From: JBCCEJ01 sp039030335
GTDB taxonomy: Bacteria; Pseudomonadota; Gammaproteobacteria; HK1
Assembly: GCA_039030335.1 (NCBI GenBank)
Contig: JBCCEJ010000020.1
Span: 1 to 64,000, forward strand
DNA: 64,000 nucleotides
Reading direction: 5' to 3'
Shown here piece after piece: positions 8,824 to 17,515 of this stretch. Below the pieces are notes generated by a model, which saw nothing but the letters and a program-made list of their open reading frames with translations, did not search any database and was not told where the DNA came from. A program made the translations under genes and the position numbers. Positions within the stretch are counted from its first letter, which is position 1; every line of letters begins with the position of its first letter.

Positions 8824-11136
8824 ATGAACTTTGCTCCGCTCCAAACCCGTTCGGCCGCTTCGCCTTATCGCTGGCACGCGCAAAGCGCTCATATGCGGCG
8901 CGTTGGGTTTGGGCTCGTTCTACTGATGCAGATCATCTGCTTCAGCCCCGTCTCCGCAGAAATTCACGTCAGCGCCCCGAAGGCCGATGAACTCGGCCCT
9001 GATGCGGTTCTGTCTGAAGTCGAGTTCAAGGATGCGTCCATCCAGGACGCCATACGTATCCTCTCTGAGCTCGCGGGCACAAACATCGTGGCAACCCGCG
9101 AAGCAGGCAGCCAACGGGTGACGTTGTTCTTGCGCAACATCTCCATTCGCAATGCCGTGGAGAGCATGTCGCGCGTGTCCGGACTCTGGTACCGCTATCA
9201 CGAAGACACCGGATTGTTCGTCATCATGACGGCCGAAGAGTATCAGCGCGATCTGGTCGTGTTCCGCAACGATATCGTGCGCACATTCACGTTGAAGTAT
9301 CAAAACGTCCAGGAAGCTGCGCAGACTATCGCGGATCTGTTCGGTGACCGCGTGACCCTGAATCTCGAAACCGAAAGCGACGCCTTCTCACTGACAGGTG
9401 CGGCAACCGTTGGCAGCGCGGGTGCTCGCACGGCGACAACGTCCGGCTCGAACCGCAGATTGACCCGTTCGACCAACACCACCTCCAGTACTTCCATCGG
9501 GTCGAGCACACCACCCGAAGCAGCAGCCAACCTTACGGTGGAGCAGTTACGCAGCCTGCAGGCCGCCGGGTTCAATACGAACTCGGTACGCCTTGAAGAG
9601 GGCGCGCTCGCGCAGGTCGCAAGCCGCGACGGTGCGCCGATTTTCGTGACGGTGAATTACCTGCACAACCTTGTGTTCGTACGCACCAGTGACGAACTGG
9701 CGATGCGTTCGATCGAGCAGCTGATCAAGGAAGTCGACAGGGTTGCGCCGCAGGTCCTGCTGGAGATGAAAATTCTGGAGGTGACACTCGACGACGGCTT
9801 CCGCTCGATCTTCGATATCGGCTTCACGGCCGACGATACGCAACCTGGCGCAGTCGACGGACAACCGCGCAACCCTCTGGATACGACTGCGGCGACCGGT
9901 GGCTCAGTATCCGTGGGCATTGGTAATTTCGGTCTTGAAGGCGGCACCTTTATCTTCCAGGCCATGAGTGAACTCGTGCGTGCACGTCTTCAGGTACTCG
10001 AACGTGACAACCGCGTAAAAGTACTGTCAACCCCCGTTGTGCTTGCATCGAACAACCAGCCCGCGCAGCTATTCATCGGTGAGGAGCGCATCCTCACGAC
10101 CGGCTTCGAACAAGAGACCATTCAGAACAACAACCAGACCAGTACGATCACGGTCCCGACTACGGAGAGCCGGGACGTAGGCAACACGCTGCAGATTTTG
10201 CCGAGCATCAACGCCGACCGCACGGTAACGCTCCGACTCAGCCAGGACACCTCAACCGTCGTGCCGGGAGGCAACACCATTCCGGCGCCAGCGGCCAACG
10301 GCGGTGTTGAGGACCGGGCGGTCGATTCGGTCAGAACAGCGCAGATGGAATCCACGGTGATGGTGAAAGACGGCATGACGGTGGCGTTGGGCGGGCTTAT
10401 CCGCAACGAGCGCACGAATCGTGTTTCCAAAGTACCGCTACTCGGTGATGTGCCGATCCTCGGGAAACTGTTCCGGCGGGAAGAACGCAGCGACACGACC
10501 AGCGAGTTGATTCTCATCATTACGCCGCGCGTCTTCACCACGCCCGGCGAAGGTGAAGCTGTCTCCCGAAAGCGGATTGCTTCATTGTCCGATACACCGG
10601 GTGCCATCGACGCCTATCTCGACGAGAACGACCGCGATCGTTCGCGGACCGCGGCGGGGCAGCGCGCCAATCGTGAGGTGCAGCGAGCAGGTGCCCAGCT
10701 GAATCCGCTCGCCGGTCACGAAACCCGTCTGGTCGCGATTGCGAGCCGCGCGATTCGAGACGTGCACGCGTTGAACGGAACCCGCATCCGCAGTGTCAAA
10801 ACCCGACCCGCAGGGCCTCTCCGACTCATTGCGGATTCCCTGGTCACTGCGAGGCTGCTGCAATCGTGGACCGATGACGTGCTGTTCGTGAGTGCGGTGG
10901 AACTTCGAAACCTGGCGAATGTGCCGAAACGGGTCACGGCGCCCCGGTTCAGCGGAAAATGGCGCTACGTGCACGTGGAACACGACGAGCTGCCGCCGGG
11001 CACCGCAACCAAAGCGTTCCTGGTATCGGACAAACCATTTCTCGAAATGTTGACGCCCGGTGTGCTTCAGTACGATACGACGATTCCGCCGAAGCCGGTG
11101 AAACCGTTCTTCGCAAGACAGCCGGCAGAGAACTAG
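8824..11136 (+). CDS. GspD/PilQ-like secretin with an extra C-terminal domain
   Basis: The 770-residue outer-membrane secretin has an N-terminal signal region (to about residue 45), an STN/N0-like domain beginning VEFKDASIQDAIRIL (about 55-135), an N1-like domain, a Ser/Thr-rich linker (about 200-235), a further N-domain, and the secretin beta-barrel domain (about 300-580). The barrel ends in the diagnostic VPLLGDVPILGKLF and ILITPRV-type motifs. Unlike usual secretins, which end there or carry a short S-domain, about 190 residues follow (582-770). The last part, including VELRNLANVPKRV, GKWRYVHVEH and KAFLVSDKPF, resembles the TraK/DUF3438 proteins of integrative conjugative elements. The secretin identity is firm. 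The nature of the extension is a motif-level inference. Confidence 0.93.
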   Translation: MNFAPLQTRSAASPYRWHAQSAHMRRVGFGLVLLMQIICFSPVSAEIHVSAPKADELGPDAVLSEVEFKDASIQDAIRILSELAGTNIVATREAGSQRVTLFLRNISIRNAVESMSRVSGLWYRYHEDTGLFVIMTAEEYQRDLVVFRNDIVRTFTLKYQNVQEAAQTIADLFGDRVTLNLETESDAFSLTGAATVGSAGARTATTSGSNRRLTRSTNTTSSTSIGSSTPPEAAANLTVEQLRSLQAAGFNTNSVRLEEGALAQVASRDGAPIFVTVNYLHNLVFVRTSDELAMRSIEQLIKEVDRVAPQVLLEMKILEVTLDDGFRSIFDIGFTADDTQPGAVDGQPRNPLDTTAATGGSVSVGIGNFGLEGGTFIFQAMSELVRARLQVLERDNRVKVLSTPVVLASNNQPAQLFIGEERILTTGFEQETIQNNNQTSTITVPTTESRDVGNTLQILPSINADRTVTLRLSQDTSTVVPGGNTIPAPAANGGVEDRAVDSVRTAQMESTVMVKDGMTVALGGLIRNERTNRVSKVPLLGDVPILGKLFRREERSDTTSELILIITPRVFTTPGEGEAVSRKRIASLSDTPGAIDAYLDENDRDRSRTAAGQRANREVQRAGAQLNPLAGHETRLVAIASRAIRDVHALNGTRIRSVKTRPAGPLRLIADSLVTARLLQSWTDDVLFVSAVELRNLANVPKRVTAPRFSGKWRYVHVEHDELPPGTATKAFLVSDKPFLEMLTPGVLQYDTTIPPKPVKPFFARQPAEN

Positions 11137-11187
11137 AATCTCGATTTAACTTGAACTTCACACTGGCCTTACAGGGGATGGATAGAC

Positions 11188-12750
11188 ATGGGTGATTCTT
11201 TAGTCGCCGACGACGTCGCGTCACCAACGGAAAGGTCGGGTGAGACCAGCATCCCGAAGCCACTGCTCTACGCCGTGCTGGTGCTCGCCGTGGCTGCCCT
11301 GGGTACGGCTGGCTACCGGGCGCTCGTGCAGCCGTGGCATCCATACGGCGACGGTGATATGTCTTACCTCGATCGCGTGGACAAACGTTCACTTTCGGGT
11401 GGCGATCTAACGCACTACCACTTCGGCAAATTTGCCTACGAACAGCGCGCTCCCAACCTCGCCTGGGGCTGGGATTTCATGTTCGAGGCCGGTGACGGCG
11501 TATTCGAGCGCCGCGTGTCGCCGGCAGTGTTGTCCAGAGCACGGTATGACGCCGACGGGCTCGGGCCTATCTACAATCACACAGCCTGTCTGGCCTGTCA
11601 TATCGCGGACGGGCGGGCGCAGCCCGTCGCCAGCGAAGAGGGCATTGCACAGGAAGGCCTGCTGATGCGACTCAGCGTTCCGGGAAACCATCCGGATGGC
11701 GCTCCAACACCACATCCGGTGTACGGCGGCCAGCTCGGGGACCGCGGCATTCCGGTGCAGTACGCGAAAGGTAAAGACGGGCGCCGAAAAGTGGTGCAAA
11801 AGGAGGTGCGTGCCGAAGGTGTTCTGATCATCCGCTACGAGGAGATAGCTGGCCAGTACGTTGATGGCACACCCTACACGCTGACGAAACCTGTTTACGA
11901 AATCACCAACCTGAGCCGGGGGCCCATAGGTGCGGACACGATGTTCTCGCCGCGTATTGCGAACATGGTCTCCGGAATAGGCCTGTTGGAAGCCATCCCG
12001 GAGGAGACCATTCTCGCGATGGCCGATCCGAAGGACGAGAACGGCGATGGCATTTCGGGACGTCCCCAGATGGTCCGTCACCCGGATACCGGCGAGCTTG
12101 CGCTGGGACGATTCGGCTGGAAAGCCGAGACCGCTTCAGTCAAGCACCAGGTTGCCGCCGCCGCCGTCAACGATATGGGCATGACCAGTTCGATGTTTAT
12201 CGACGAGCCCTGCACGAAGTTTCAGCCGCTGTGCAACAACGCCCGGTCTGGTAACGACGGTTCCGGCCCCGAATACACGGATGAGCAGATAACGCAGATG
12301 GAAAACTACGTGCAGCTGCTCGGCGTGCCCGGACGGCGCGGTGTGCGCGAAGAGCGGACACAAAGAGGCGAAGCAGCTTTTCGTGCGGCCAACTGCACGG
12401 GGTGCCACATTGAAACCCTGGTGACCGGCGGGCATGAGATCGAGCGGCTGAACGGTCAGACCATCCACCCGTACACCGATATGCTGTTGCACGATATGGG
12501 TAAGGGATTGGCGGACGAACGACCCTCGTGGCAGGCGAGCGGTCATGAATGGCGCACACCGCCGCTCTGGGGCATCGGTCTGGTACCGGTCGTCAACGGA
12601 CATACCCGCTTCCTGCACGACGGTCGCGCCCGGAATCTGGAAGAAGCCGTGTTATGGCACGGTGGTGAGGCGAAGAAGTCACGCGACGCGTTCCTGTTGA
12701 TGGATAAGCAAACCCGCGCCGACCTCATCTACTTCCTCGAGTCGTTGTAG
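11188..12750 (+). CDS. Di-heme DUF1111 (thiol oxidoreductase-like) periplasmic protein
   Basis: The 520-residue protein has one N-terminal membrane anchor (about residues 28-48) and two c-type heme sites, CLACH (about 133-137) and CTGCH (about 403-407), in a fold related to di-heme cytochrome c peroxidases. HDGRARNLEEAVLWHGGEA near the C-terminus is characteristic of the DUF1111 family. Family members commonly sit between imelysin genes and are thought to take part in periplasmic iron handling. Here the next gene, 16 bp on, is an imelysin, but the usual first imelysin upstream is absent because the secretin gene precedes. AGGGG at 11173-11177 is a plausible ribosome site. Confidence 0.88.
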   Translation: MGDSLVADDVASPTERSGETSIPKPLLYAVLVLAVAALGTAGYRALVQPWHPYGDGDMSYLDRVDKRSLSGGDLTHYHFGKFAYEQRAPNLAWGWDFMFEAGDGVFERRVSPAVLSRARYDADGLGPIYNHTACLACHIADGRAQPVASEEGIAQEGLLMRLSVPGNHPDGAPTPHPVYGGQLGDRGIPVQYAKGKDGRRKVVQKEVRAEGVLIIRYEEIAGQYVDGTPYTLTKPVYEITNLSRGPIGADTMFSPRIANMVSGIGLLEAIPEETILAMADPKDENGDGISGRPQMVRHPDTGELALGRFGWKAETASVKHQVAAAAVNDMGMTSSMFIDEPCTKFQPLCNNARSGNDGSGPEYTDEQITQMENYVQLLGVPGRRGVREERTQRGEAAFRAANCTGCHIETLVTGGHEIERLNGQTIHPYTDMLLHDMGKGLADERPSWQASGHEWRTPPLWGIGLVPVVNGHTRFLHDGRARNLEEAVLWHGGEAKKSRDAFLLMDKQTRADLIYFLESL

Positions 12751-12766
12751 TTCCTGACCGGTAAAA

Positions 12767-13819
12767 ATGATGCGCAACGTATGGATGGCGGCATTTTGCG
12801 CTGCGACGCTAATCTCCGGATGCTCGGACCCGGGACCGCCGGTGACGGCGGCTCCCCCGGGCGCGGTTCTCCATTCGATCGGCACCAATACGGCGGCGCC
12901 GCGCATCGCCAGGACCCTGGAAGCCGCACAGAGCCTGCACAGCAAAACCAGCGCGCTTTGCGAGTCTCCCGGCGTCGAGCAGCTCGAATCCTCCCGCACG
13001 GCCTGGCGCGAACTCTATCTGTCGTGGTCGCATCAGCAGGCCGTCATGTTTGGCCCGGGTCGTGAGCAGGGATTGCGCCGGCACCTGTTCAGCTGGCCTA
13101 CGCACGCCATGATCATCAATGCCGTTCTGGAGCCCGGCGTCGCGGAAGATGTCGCGCTCAATCGCCATGTTCGAGGCCTGCCGGCAGTCGAGTTCATGCT
13201 GTTCGGTGACCAGAAGATGCCCGTCGAGGCCGGGATGTTCGAACACGCCGGGCGGTGCGCCCATCTGGATGACATCATGAGCGAGGTCGTCAAACGGATC
13301 GGCGCGCACGCCGACGTCTGGACGAACGGATTTGGTGATGGCTTCGTAGCGAAGAACAGCCCCGACTCTGAAGTGAGTCGCCTGTCGATGCTGCTGGCCG
13401 AAGCGCTGAACACCGTCGACGATATCCTCTGGCAACGCCTCGGCGGACCGGCCGGCCTGTACGGCGGAATCGTGCAGACTGAAGACCTGGATGCGTGGCG
13501 CAGTGGTGAAACCCTGGCCGGCCTCGAAGCATCGCTGGTAACGATAAACGACATCGTATCAGGCGCTGGCCCCGAACAGCCCGGCATTGCCAACCTGCTC
13601 GCGAACCGCAATTCGGACGCAGCCAGCGATCTTGTCCGGTCGACCAGGGACGCGGTCGCGATCGCGAGGGAGATCGAAGGGCCGCTCGCAGGAGCGATTC
13701 TCGACCGCCCGGGCACGGTGAAAGACCTCTACGCAGCCGTTCAGGACGTACAGAACTATCTGATCGTGACGTCCGAGCAACTTGAGCTCGCGGTTGAGTT
13801 CGAGAAGGACGGTGACTGA
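12767..13819 (+). CDS. Imelysin-family iron-regulated lipoprotein
   Basis: The 350-residue protein starts with a lipoprotein signal ending in the lipobox LISGC, so it is predicted to be lipid-anchored in the periplasm. GLPAVEFMLFG (about residues 139-149) matches the core signature of the second imelysin of the imelysin-DUF1111-imelysin-DUF1513 arrangement. LVTINDIVSGAGPEQPG and the C-terminal helical half also fit. Imelysins (peptidase M75, EfeO/IrpA-like) are associated with iron uptake. Peptidase activity is doubtful for most members. The stop overlaps the start of the next gene. Confidence 0.85.
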   Translation: MMRNVWMAAFCAATLISGCSDPGPPVTAAPPGAVLHSIGTNTAAPRIARTLEAAQSLHSKTSALCESPGVEQLESSRTAWRELYLSWSHQQAVMFGPGREQGLRRHLFSWPTHAMIINAVLEPGVAEDVALNRHVRGLPAVEFMLFGDQKMPVEAGMFEHAGRCAHLDDIMSEVVKRIGAHADVWTNGFGDGFVAKNSPDSEVSRLSMLLAEALNTVDDILWQRLGGPAGLYGGIVQTEDLDAWRSGETLAGLEASLVTINDIVSGAGPEQPGIANLLANRNSDAASDLVRSTRDAVAIAREIEGPLAGAILDRPGTVKDLYAAVQDVQNYLIVTSEQLELAVEFEKDGD

Positions 13820-15017
13820 CCGGCAAGGGCCACAGAACGACAGTGCCGCATCGAGACGTCGCTTCCTTCGCCTGCTCGCAGCAGCTGCGGGCCTGCCTGC
13901 GGCTATCGGCACAGCGGCGCTCCTGACCCGCCCCACACCGACGACTCCAACACCGATCGGGCCGGCCGCGTCGGCAGCGGCCGGCACCCCACTGCGTGAA
14001 CTGGAGTCGGCGCGTCTCGTCAGCGGCTTTCGCGGCACTGCCGAGCGCGCCGACGAGCCAGGCTTCGCGATACTCGATGGCCTCGGCAACGTGCTGCAGA
14101 CGTTCTCGACCGCCTACCGTCTACACGGGTTCGCACGTGACCCGAACGATGCCGACCGGTTATTCGCCATCTGCCGGCGCCCGGGCACCGAGTTGTTGGA
14201 GGTCAGCGCTGGAGCGGGGACCATCGAACGGCAGATCCGTTCTGGTCCGGGCCACCACTTCTACGGTCATGCCGTTCTGTCAGCCGATGGCGGACATCTG
14301 TTCACGACGGAAAATGACTATGCCACGGGTGGCCACGGTCGCGTGGTGGTCCGGGACGCGCAGACGCTGGCGCCGATCGACGCACTCGATTCTGGCGGCA
14401 TCGGCCCGCACGAACTCGCCCGTTTCGGCGCCGGCCTGGTCGTCGCGAATGGCGGTATCCAAACGCACCCCGATTTGCCGAGACGTAAGCTCAACCTGGA
14501 CTCCATGCGCCCGAACCTCGCGATTCTCGATCGGGACGGGCGCGTGAACGATCGTTTTGAACCTCCTGACCATCAAATGAGCGTCAGGCATCTGGCCGTG
14601 ACGGAGGCGGGTTTGATCGCAACCGCTCAACAGTATGAGGGCGCGCCTGACCGCTACCCCGACCTGATCGGGCTCGCGTCAGCGGCCGGCGACTACGACA
14701 CGCTGACCGCACCGCGACGGGTACGGCGCCTGATGAATCGCTACATCGCGAGCGTCGCGGCGAGCGCAAAACCTGCTCGCCTGCTGGCTACGTGCCCAAG
14801 AGGCAATGCCATTCTGGCGTTCGATGCAGACGGTATACAGGCCGCGCAGATCATCGGTGCCCGCGCTCCGAACGGCGTTGCAACCCTCCCAGGTGGGTCA
14901 ATCGCAGCAGTGACCACGCTTTCGGGTGACCTGTTGCTGATCGATGCCGCCCGCGCGCGCGTTGTGCATCGCGCGAGTACACCGTATATCTGGGACAACC
15001 ACCTGCTCTGGATTTAG
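13812..15017 (+). CDS. DUF1513 protein, Tat-exported beta-propeller
   Basis: The 401-residue protein starts at GTG 13812, which overlaps the imelysin stop, with AAGGA just upstream. Near its N-terminus SRRRFLRLLAAAAG is a twin-arginine signal, so it is likely exported folded to the periplasm. The body has repeated beta-propeller-like strands (GHAVLSADGGHLFTTEND, GGIGPHELARFGAGLVVANGG), the hallmark of DUF1513 proteins, which regularly accompany imelysins and DUF1111. Its biochemical role is not known. Co-occurrence points to periplasmic iron acquisition. Confidence 0.88.
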   Translation: MTDRQGPQNDSAASRRRFLRLLAAAAGLPAAIGTAALLTRPTPTTPTPIGPAASAAAGTPLRELESARLVSGFRGTAERADEPGFAILDGLGNVLQTFSTAYRLHGFARDPNDADRLFAICRRPGTELLEVSAGAGTIERQIRSGPGHHFYGHAVLSADGGHLFTTENDYATGGHGRVVVRDAQTLAPIDALDSGGIGPHELARFGAGLVVANGGIQTHPDLPRRKLNLDSMRPNLAILDRDGRVNDRFEPPDHQMSVRHLAVTEAGLIATAQQYEGAPDRYPDLIGLASAAGDYDTLTAPRRVRRLMNRYIASVAASAKPARLLATCPRGNAILAFDADGIQAAQIIGARAPNGVATLPGGSIAAVTTLSGDLLLIDAARARVVHRASTPYIWDNHLLWI

Positions 15018-15120
15018 TGGGCTCGTCGGAAAGATCCAGGAGTTGGCGCACGGCAAGCTCGGGCTGACTCGCGGTCGCACCGATGATACGAAGGGAGTGG
15101 CCAGCGCGGCCGGGATGAAC

Positions 15121-15348
15121 TCAGCGGGCGATCGCCCTACGGCAGATTAGCGCGCGACTCAACATGGCAGGTACGTGCAGCGGCTCGCCATCGATTTCCA
15201 ACTGCACCCAGCCGCGCGGCGCCGTAGACCGGATCGTCGCCACCACGCCATCGAACAGCCCAAGTAGCGAGGACGCCCGATCGAAACGCCTCTGCGCGAG
15301 CGACAGGATCTCGACGCGCTCGCCGACCGCGAACGCATCCAGGGTCAT
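15121..15348 (-). CDS. FeoA-like small protein
   Basis: The 75-residue product (80 if ATG 15363 is used) shows the FeoA/SH3-like pattern: MTLDAFAVGERVEILSL at the start, a central LGLFDGV corresponding to the LGL.PG motif of FeoA, and strands ending VQLEIDGEPLHVPAMLSRAL. FeoA is a cytosolic accessory of the FeoB ferrous-iron transporter, and related domains occur in metal-dependent repressors. No feoB lies in the window. It is on the same strand as bfd, 66 bp downstream of it, so the two may form one transcript. The similarity is modest and the assignment is tentative. Confidence 0.55.
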   Translation of the reverse strand: MTLDAFAVGERVEILSLAQRRFDRASSLLGLFDGVVATIRSTAPRGWVQLEIDGEPLHVPAMLSRALICRRAIAR

Positions 15349-15414
15349 AGGCACTAGCAGCATCCGTAGAGCACTCGGTTCAACGGCCTCATCCGCGGCA
15401 TGGCCGGCCCTTAC

Positions 15415-15621
15415 CTACGCCAGCGCCGTAGCGCCGTCGAGCGATACTTCGACTGCGTCGGCCCTGGCGGCGCGAAAGAGTTCGACCACTTCGGGTACGC
15501 AGCGTGCGCACTGCGGCGCGCAGCACAATCGTCTGTAAACATCTGCAGGTGTCGAAGCGCCTTCTGCCAGCGCCCGCGCGATGGCACGTTTGTTCAGGCC
15601 GTTGCAATTGCAGATGTACAT
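15415..15621 (-). CDS. bfd: Bacterioferritin-associated ferredoxin Bfd
   Basis: The 68-residue protein carries the four Bfd cysteines that bind a [2Fe-2S] cluster: CNC near the N-terminus (MYICNCNGLNKRAI) and CAPQCARC with C-x2-C spacing at about residues 34-41. Bfd docks on bacterioferritin and passes electrons that release stored iron. It is divergent from bfr with about 200 bp between the starts, a common arrangement. The start ATG 15621 agrees with all known Bfd N-termini. A Fur-like sequence lies about 36-50 bp upstream. Confidence 0.95.
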   Translation of the reverse strand: MYICNCNGLNKRAIARALAEGASTPADVYRRLCCAPQCARCVPEVVELFRAARADAVEVSLDGATALA

Positions 15622-15656
15622 ATTTGCCTTGTAGCGGGCTCAGCGAAACGGTTCCG

Positions 15657-15671
15657 AATGATAACGATTCG
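15657..15671. promoter_or_regulatory. Possible Fur box between bfd and bfr
   Basis: The sequence AATGATAACGATTCG matches the core of the Fur consensus (ATGATAA, then ATT), about 11 of 19 positions when aligned to the classical 19-bp box. It lies 36-50 bp upstream of the bfd start, where repression by iron-loaded Fur would be expected. bfd is Fur-repressed in several gammaproteobacteria. No experimental support is available here. Confidence 0.4.
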
Positions 15672-15819
15672 TGTTTAGTTTTCAACACCGTTTTTTTCAA
15701 ACGGATACACTCGCGCTCCCTATGGTAGTGATATGACTAGTCGAAGTATTCGGCTGGCAGGGATTCGCTCGTCCCGCTTTTGTCAACTCACTATTGTCGC
15801 TGTAAGGAGCTTTGGAACC

Positions 15820-16299
15820 ATGCAAGGCGATAAGACTGTCATTCAGCATCTGAACCGAATTCTGACCAACGAACTGACCGCCATCAATCAGTACTTCCTG
15901 CATGCGCGTATACTGAAGAACTGGGGAATCAATGAGCTGGCCAGCCATATCTACAACGAATCGATCGGTGAGATGAAACATGCCGACCAGCTGATCGAAC
16001 GCATACTGATGCTCGACGGCCTGCCGAATCTACAGGATCTCGGCAAGCTGAAAATTGGAGAAGATGTCGAAGAGATGTTTACGTGTGATCTGTCCGTGGA
16101 GAACCAGAATCAAGGCGATCTGAAGGAGGCAATAGCTCTTTGTGAGAGCACCAGCGACTTCATCTCGCGCTCGATCCTGACTCACATCCTGGATGACACG
16201 GAAGAACACATCGACTGGATCGAGACTCAGCAGCAGCTGATCGCACGGGTCGGAATTGAAAACTACTCAGCTCGCATGATGGGCGGACAAGGTAGCTGA
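15820..16299 (+). CDS. bfr: Bacterioferritin
   Basis: The 159-residue protein is very close to E. coli Bfr in length and sequence. It conserves the heme-ligating Met52 (in EMKHAD), the ferroxidase residues Glu18, Glu51 and His54 and a later EEH motif (TEEHIDW), and Tyr25. It forms a 24-subunit cytosolic iron-storage shell. The start is ATG 15820 with an ideal AAGGAG at 15804-15809. Upstream in-frame codons are not needed for the family. Bfd, its electron donor, is divergent. Confidence 0.97.
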   Translation: MQGDKTVIQHLNRILTNELTAINQYFLHARILKNWGINELASHIYNESIGEMKHADQLIERILMLDGLPNLQDLGKLKIGEDVEEMFTCDLSVENQNQGDLKEAIALCESTSDFISRSILTHILDDTEEHIDWIETQQQLIARVGIENYSARMMGGQGS

Positions 16300-16311
16300 T
16301 CACTGCAATTC

Positions 16312-16337
16312 GCCGGCTGCCGCGCCTGGCAGCCGGC
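16312..16337. terminator. Bidirectional terminator hairpin
   Basis: A perfect 10-bp stem GCCGGCTGCC / GGCAGCCGGC with a 6-nt loop sits in the 39-bp gap between the convergent bfr and beta-hydroxyacid dehydrogenase genes. There is no strong U-tract on either side, but the placement and symmetry suit termination from both directions. Confidence 0.7.
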
Positions 16338-16338
16338 C

Positions 16339-17304
16339 TCAGCCGCGCCCGGGACCATTCACCACCACTTCGTAGCCGGGTACCTCGGGTTCGTCGTCCA
16401 GCATCTCCGACGGAAATCCGGGCGCCAGGATTTGCGTACCCGTCGCGTCTTCGAGACGACGGATGATGTTGGGCGACCACTCGCGTGAACCGTAGCGCCG
16501 CTCGCCGTCCTGAAAGACCTGCGCGAGCAACGGGCCCAGTTCCAGTTCCACGCCGGCGCGCTCGGCCACCGTATTGAACAGACTGACATCCTTGATGACG
16601 AGGTCCATCGTAAAGCTGATGTCGCGACTGCCGTTCAGAATCACCTGGCTCTCGGTCTCGTGAACGAACGAATTACCGGATGAAATGCGGATCGCTTCAT
16701 AGGTCGTACTGAGGTCCATACCGGCGAGTTTGGAGGTGACCAGGGCTTCACAGAGGCTGACGAGATTGGCGGTAGCCAGGTAATTCGTCACGACTTTCAG
16801 AACAGACGCGGCGCCGAGCGGCCCAGCGTGCAGGATACGGCGCCCCATGGCTTTCAAAACCGGCAGCACACGCTCGAACGTCGCTCGATCGCACCCGGCG
16901 AAAATCGAGATGTTGCCAGTTGCCGCACGATGGCAACCGCCGGACACCGGACAATCCACCGGGTGGGCTCCCAGCGCGCTCACCAGTGCCCCCAGTCGTT
17001 TCACCTCCGCTTCGTCGGTCGTGCTCATCTCTGCCCAGATCTTGCCGGGCGTGAACCCCTGTAAAGCGCCGTCGGCCGCTTCCATGACAGCTGCGCTGGC
17101 GGCAGGGCTGGGCAGACATGTGATCAGAACATCGGCCCAGGCCGCCATCGCCGCGGGGCTTTCCCCTTCCAACGCGCCGTGCGAAAGGAACGGCGCCATG
17201 AGGTCGGGAGCGAGGTCCCGCACCATGAGTTCCAGGCCGTTGCGTTGCAAGCTGCCAGCCAGTTTTCCACCCACATTGCCAAGACCAATAAATGCCACTT
17301 TCAC
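16339..17304 (-). CDS. NAD(P)-dependent beta-hydroxyacid dehydrogenase family
   Basis: The 321-residue protein belongs to the 3-hydroxyisobutyrate dehydrogenase / tartronate semialdehyde reductase family. It has an N-terminal Rossmann motif (FIGLGNVGGKLA), the substrate-binding DCPVSGG (about residues 121-127) and the catalytic Lys in KVVTNYLATAN (about 171). The start is the GTG at 17304 preceded by GAGGG. An upstream extension to 17478 lacks family similarity. The precise substrate cannot be told from sequence, and neither neighbour gives a pathway. Confidence 0.85.
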   Translation of the reverse strand: MKVAFIGLGNVGGKLAGSLQRNGLELMVRDLAPDLMAPFLSHGALEGESPAAMAAWADVLITCLPSPAASAAVMEAADGALQGFTPGKIWAEMSTTDEAEVKRLGALVSALGAHPVDCPVSGGCHRAATGNISIFAGCDRATFERVLPVLKAMGRRILHAGPLGAASVLKVVTNYLATANLVSLCEALVTSKLAGMDLSTTYEAIRISSGNSFVHETESQVILNGSRDISFTMDLVIKDVSLFNTVAERAGVELELGPLLAQVFQDGERRYGSREWSPNIIRRLEDATGTQILAPGFPSEMLDDEPEVPGYEVVVNGPGRG

Positions 17305-17515
17305 ACTGAAGCCCTCGTAGAGATCGCTTGAGTTGGGGGAGATTCGCCTGATTCGCGGGCCGACGTCGTCAACCTCCGGGACTACCCCTGTACGAGGACA
17401 TCTCCGCCATACCCGACTCTGACGCCAGGCGGCCGCGCGGCAGGCGCGAGTTTGCACGCCGGCGACCCGCCGCGCCATGCCGGTTGTGCCAGCCAGCGTA
17501 GTACGCGCGCCACCG

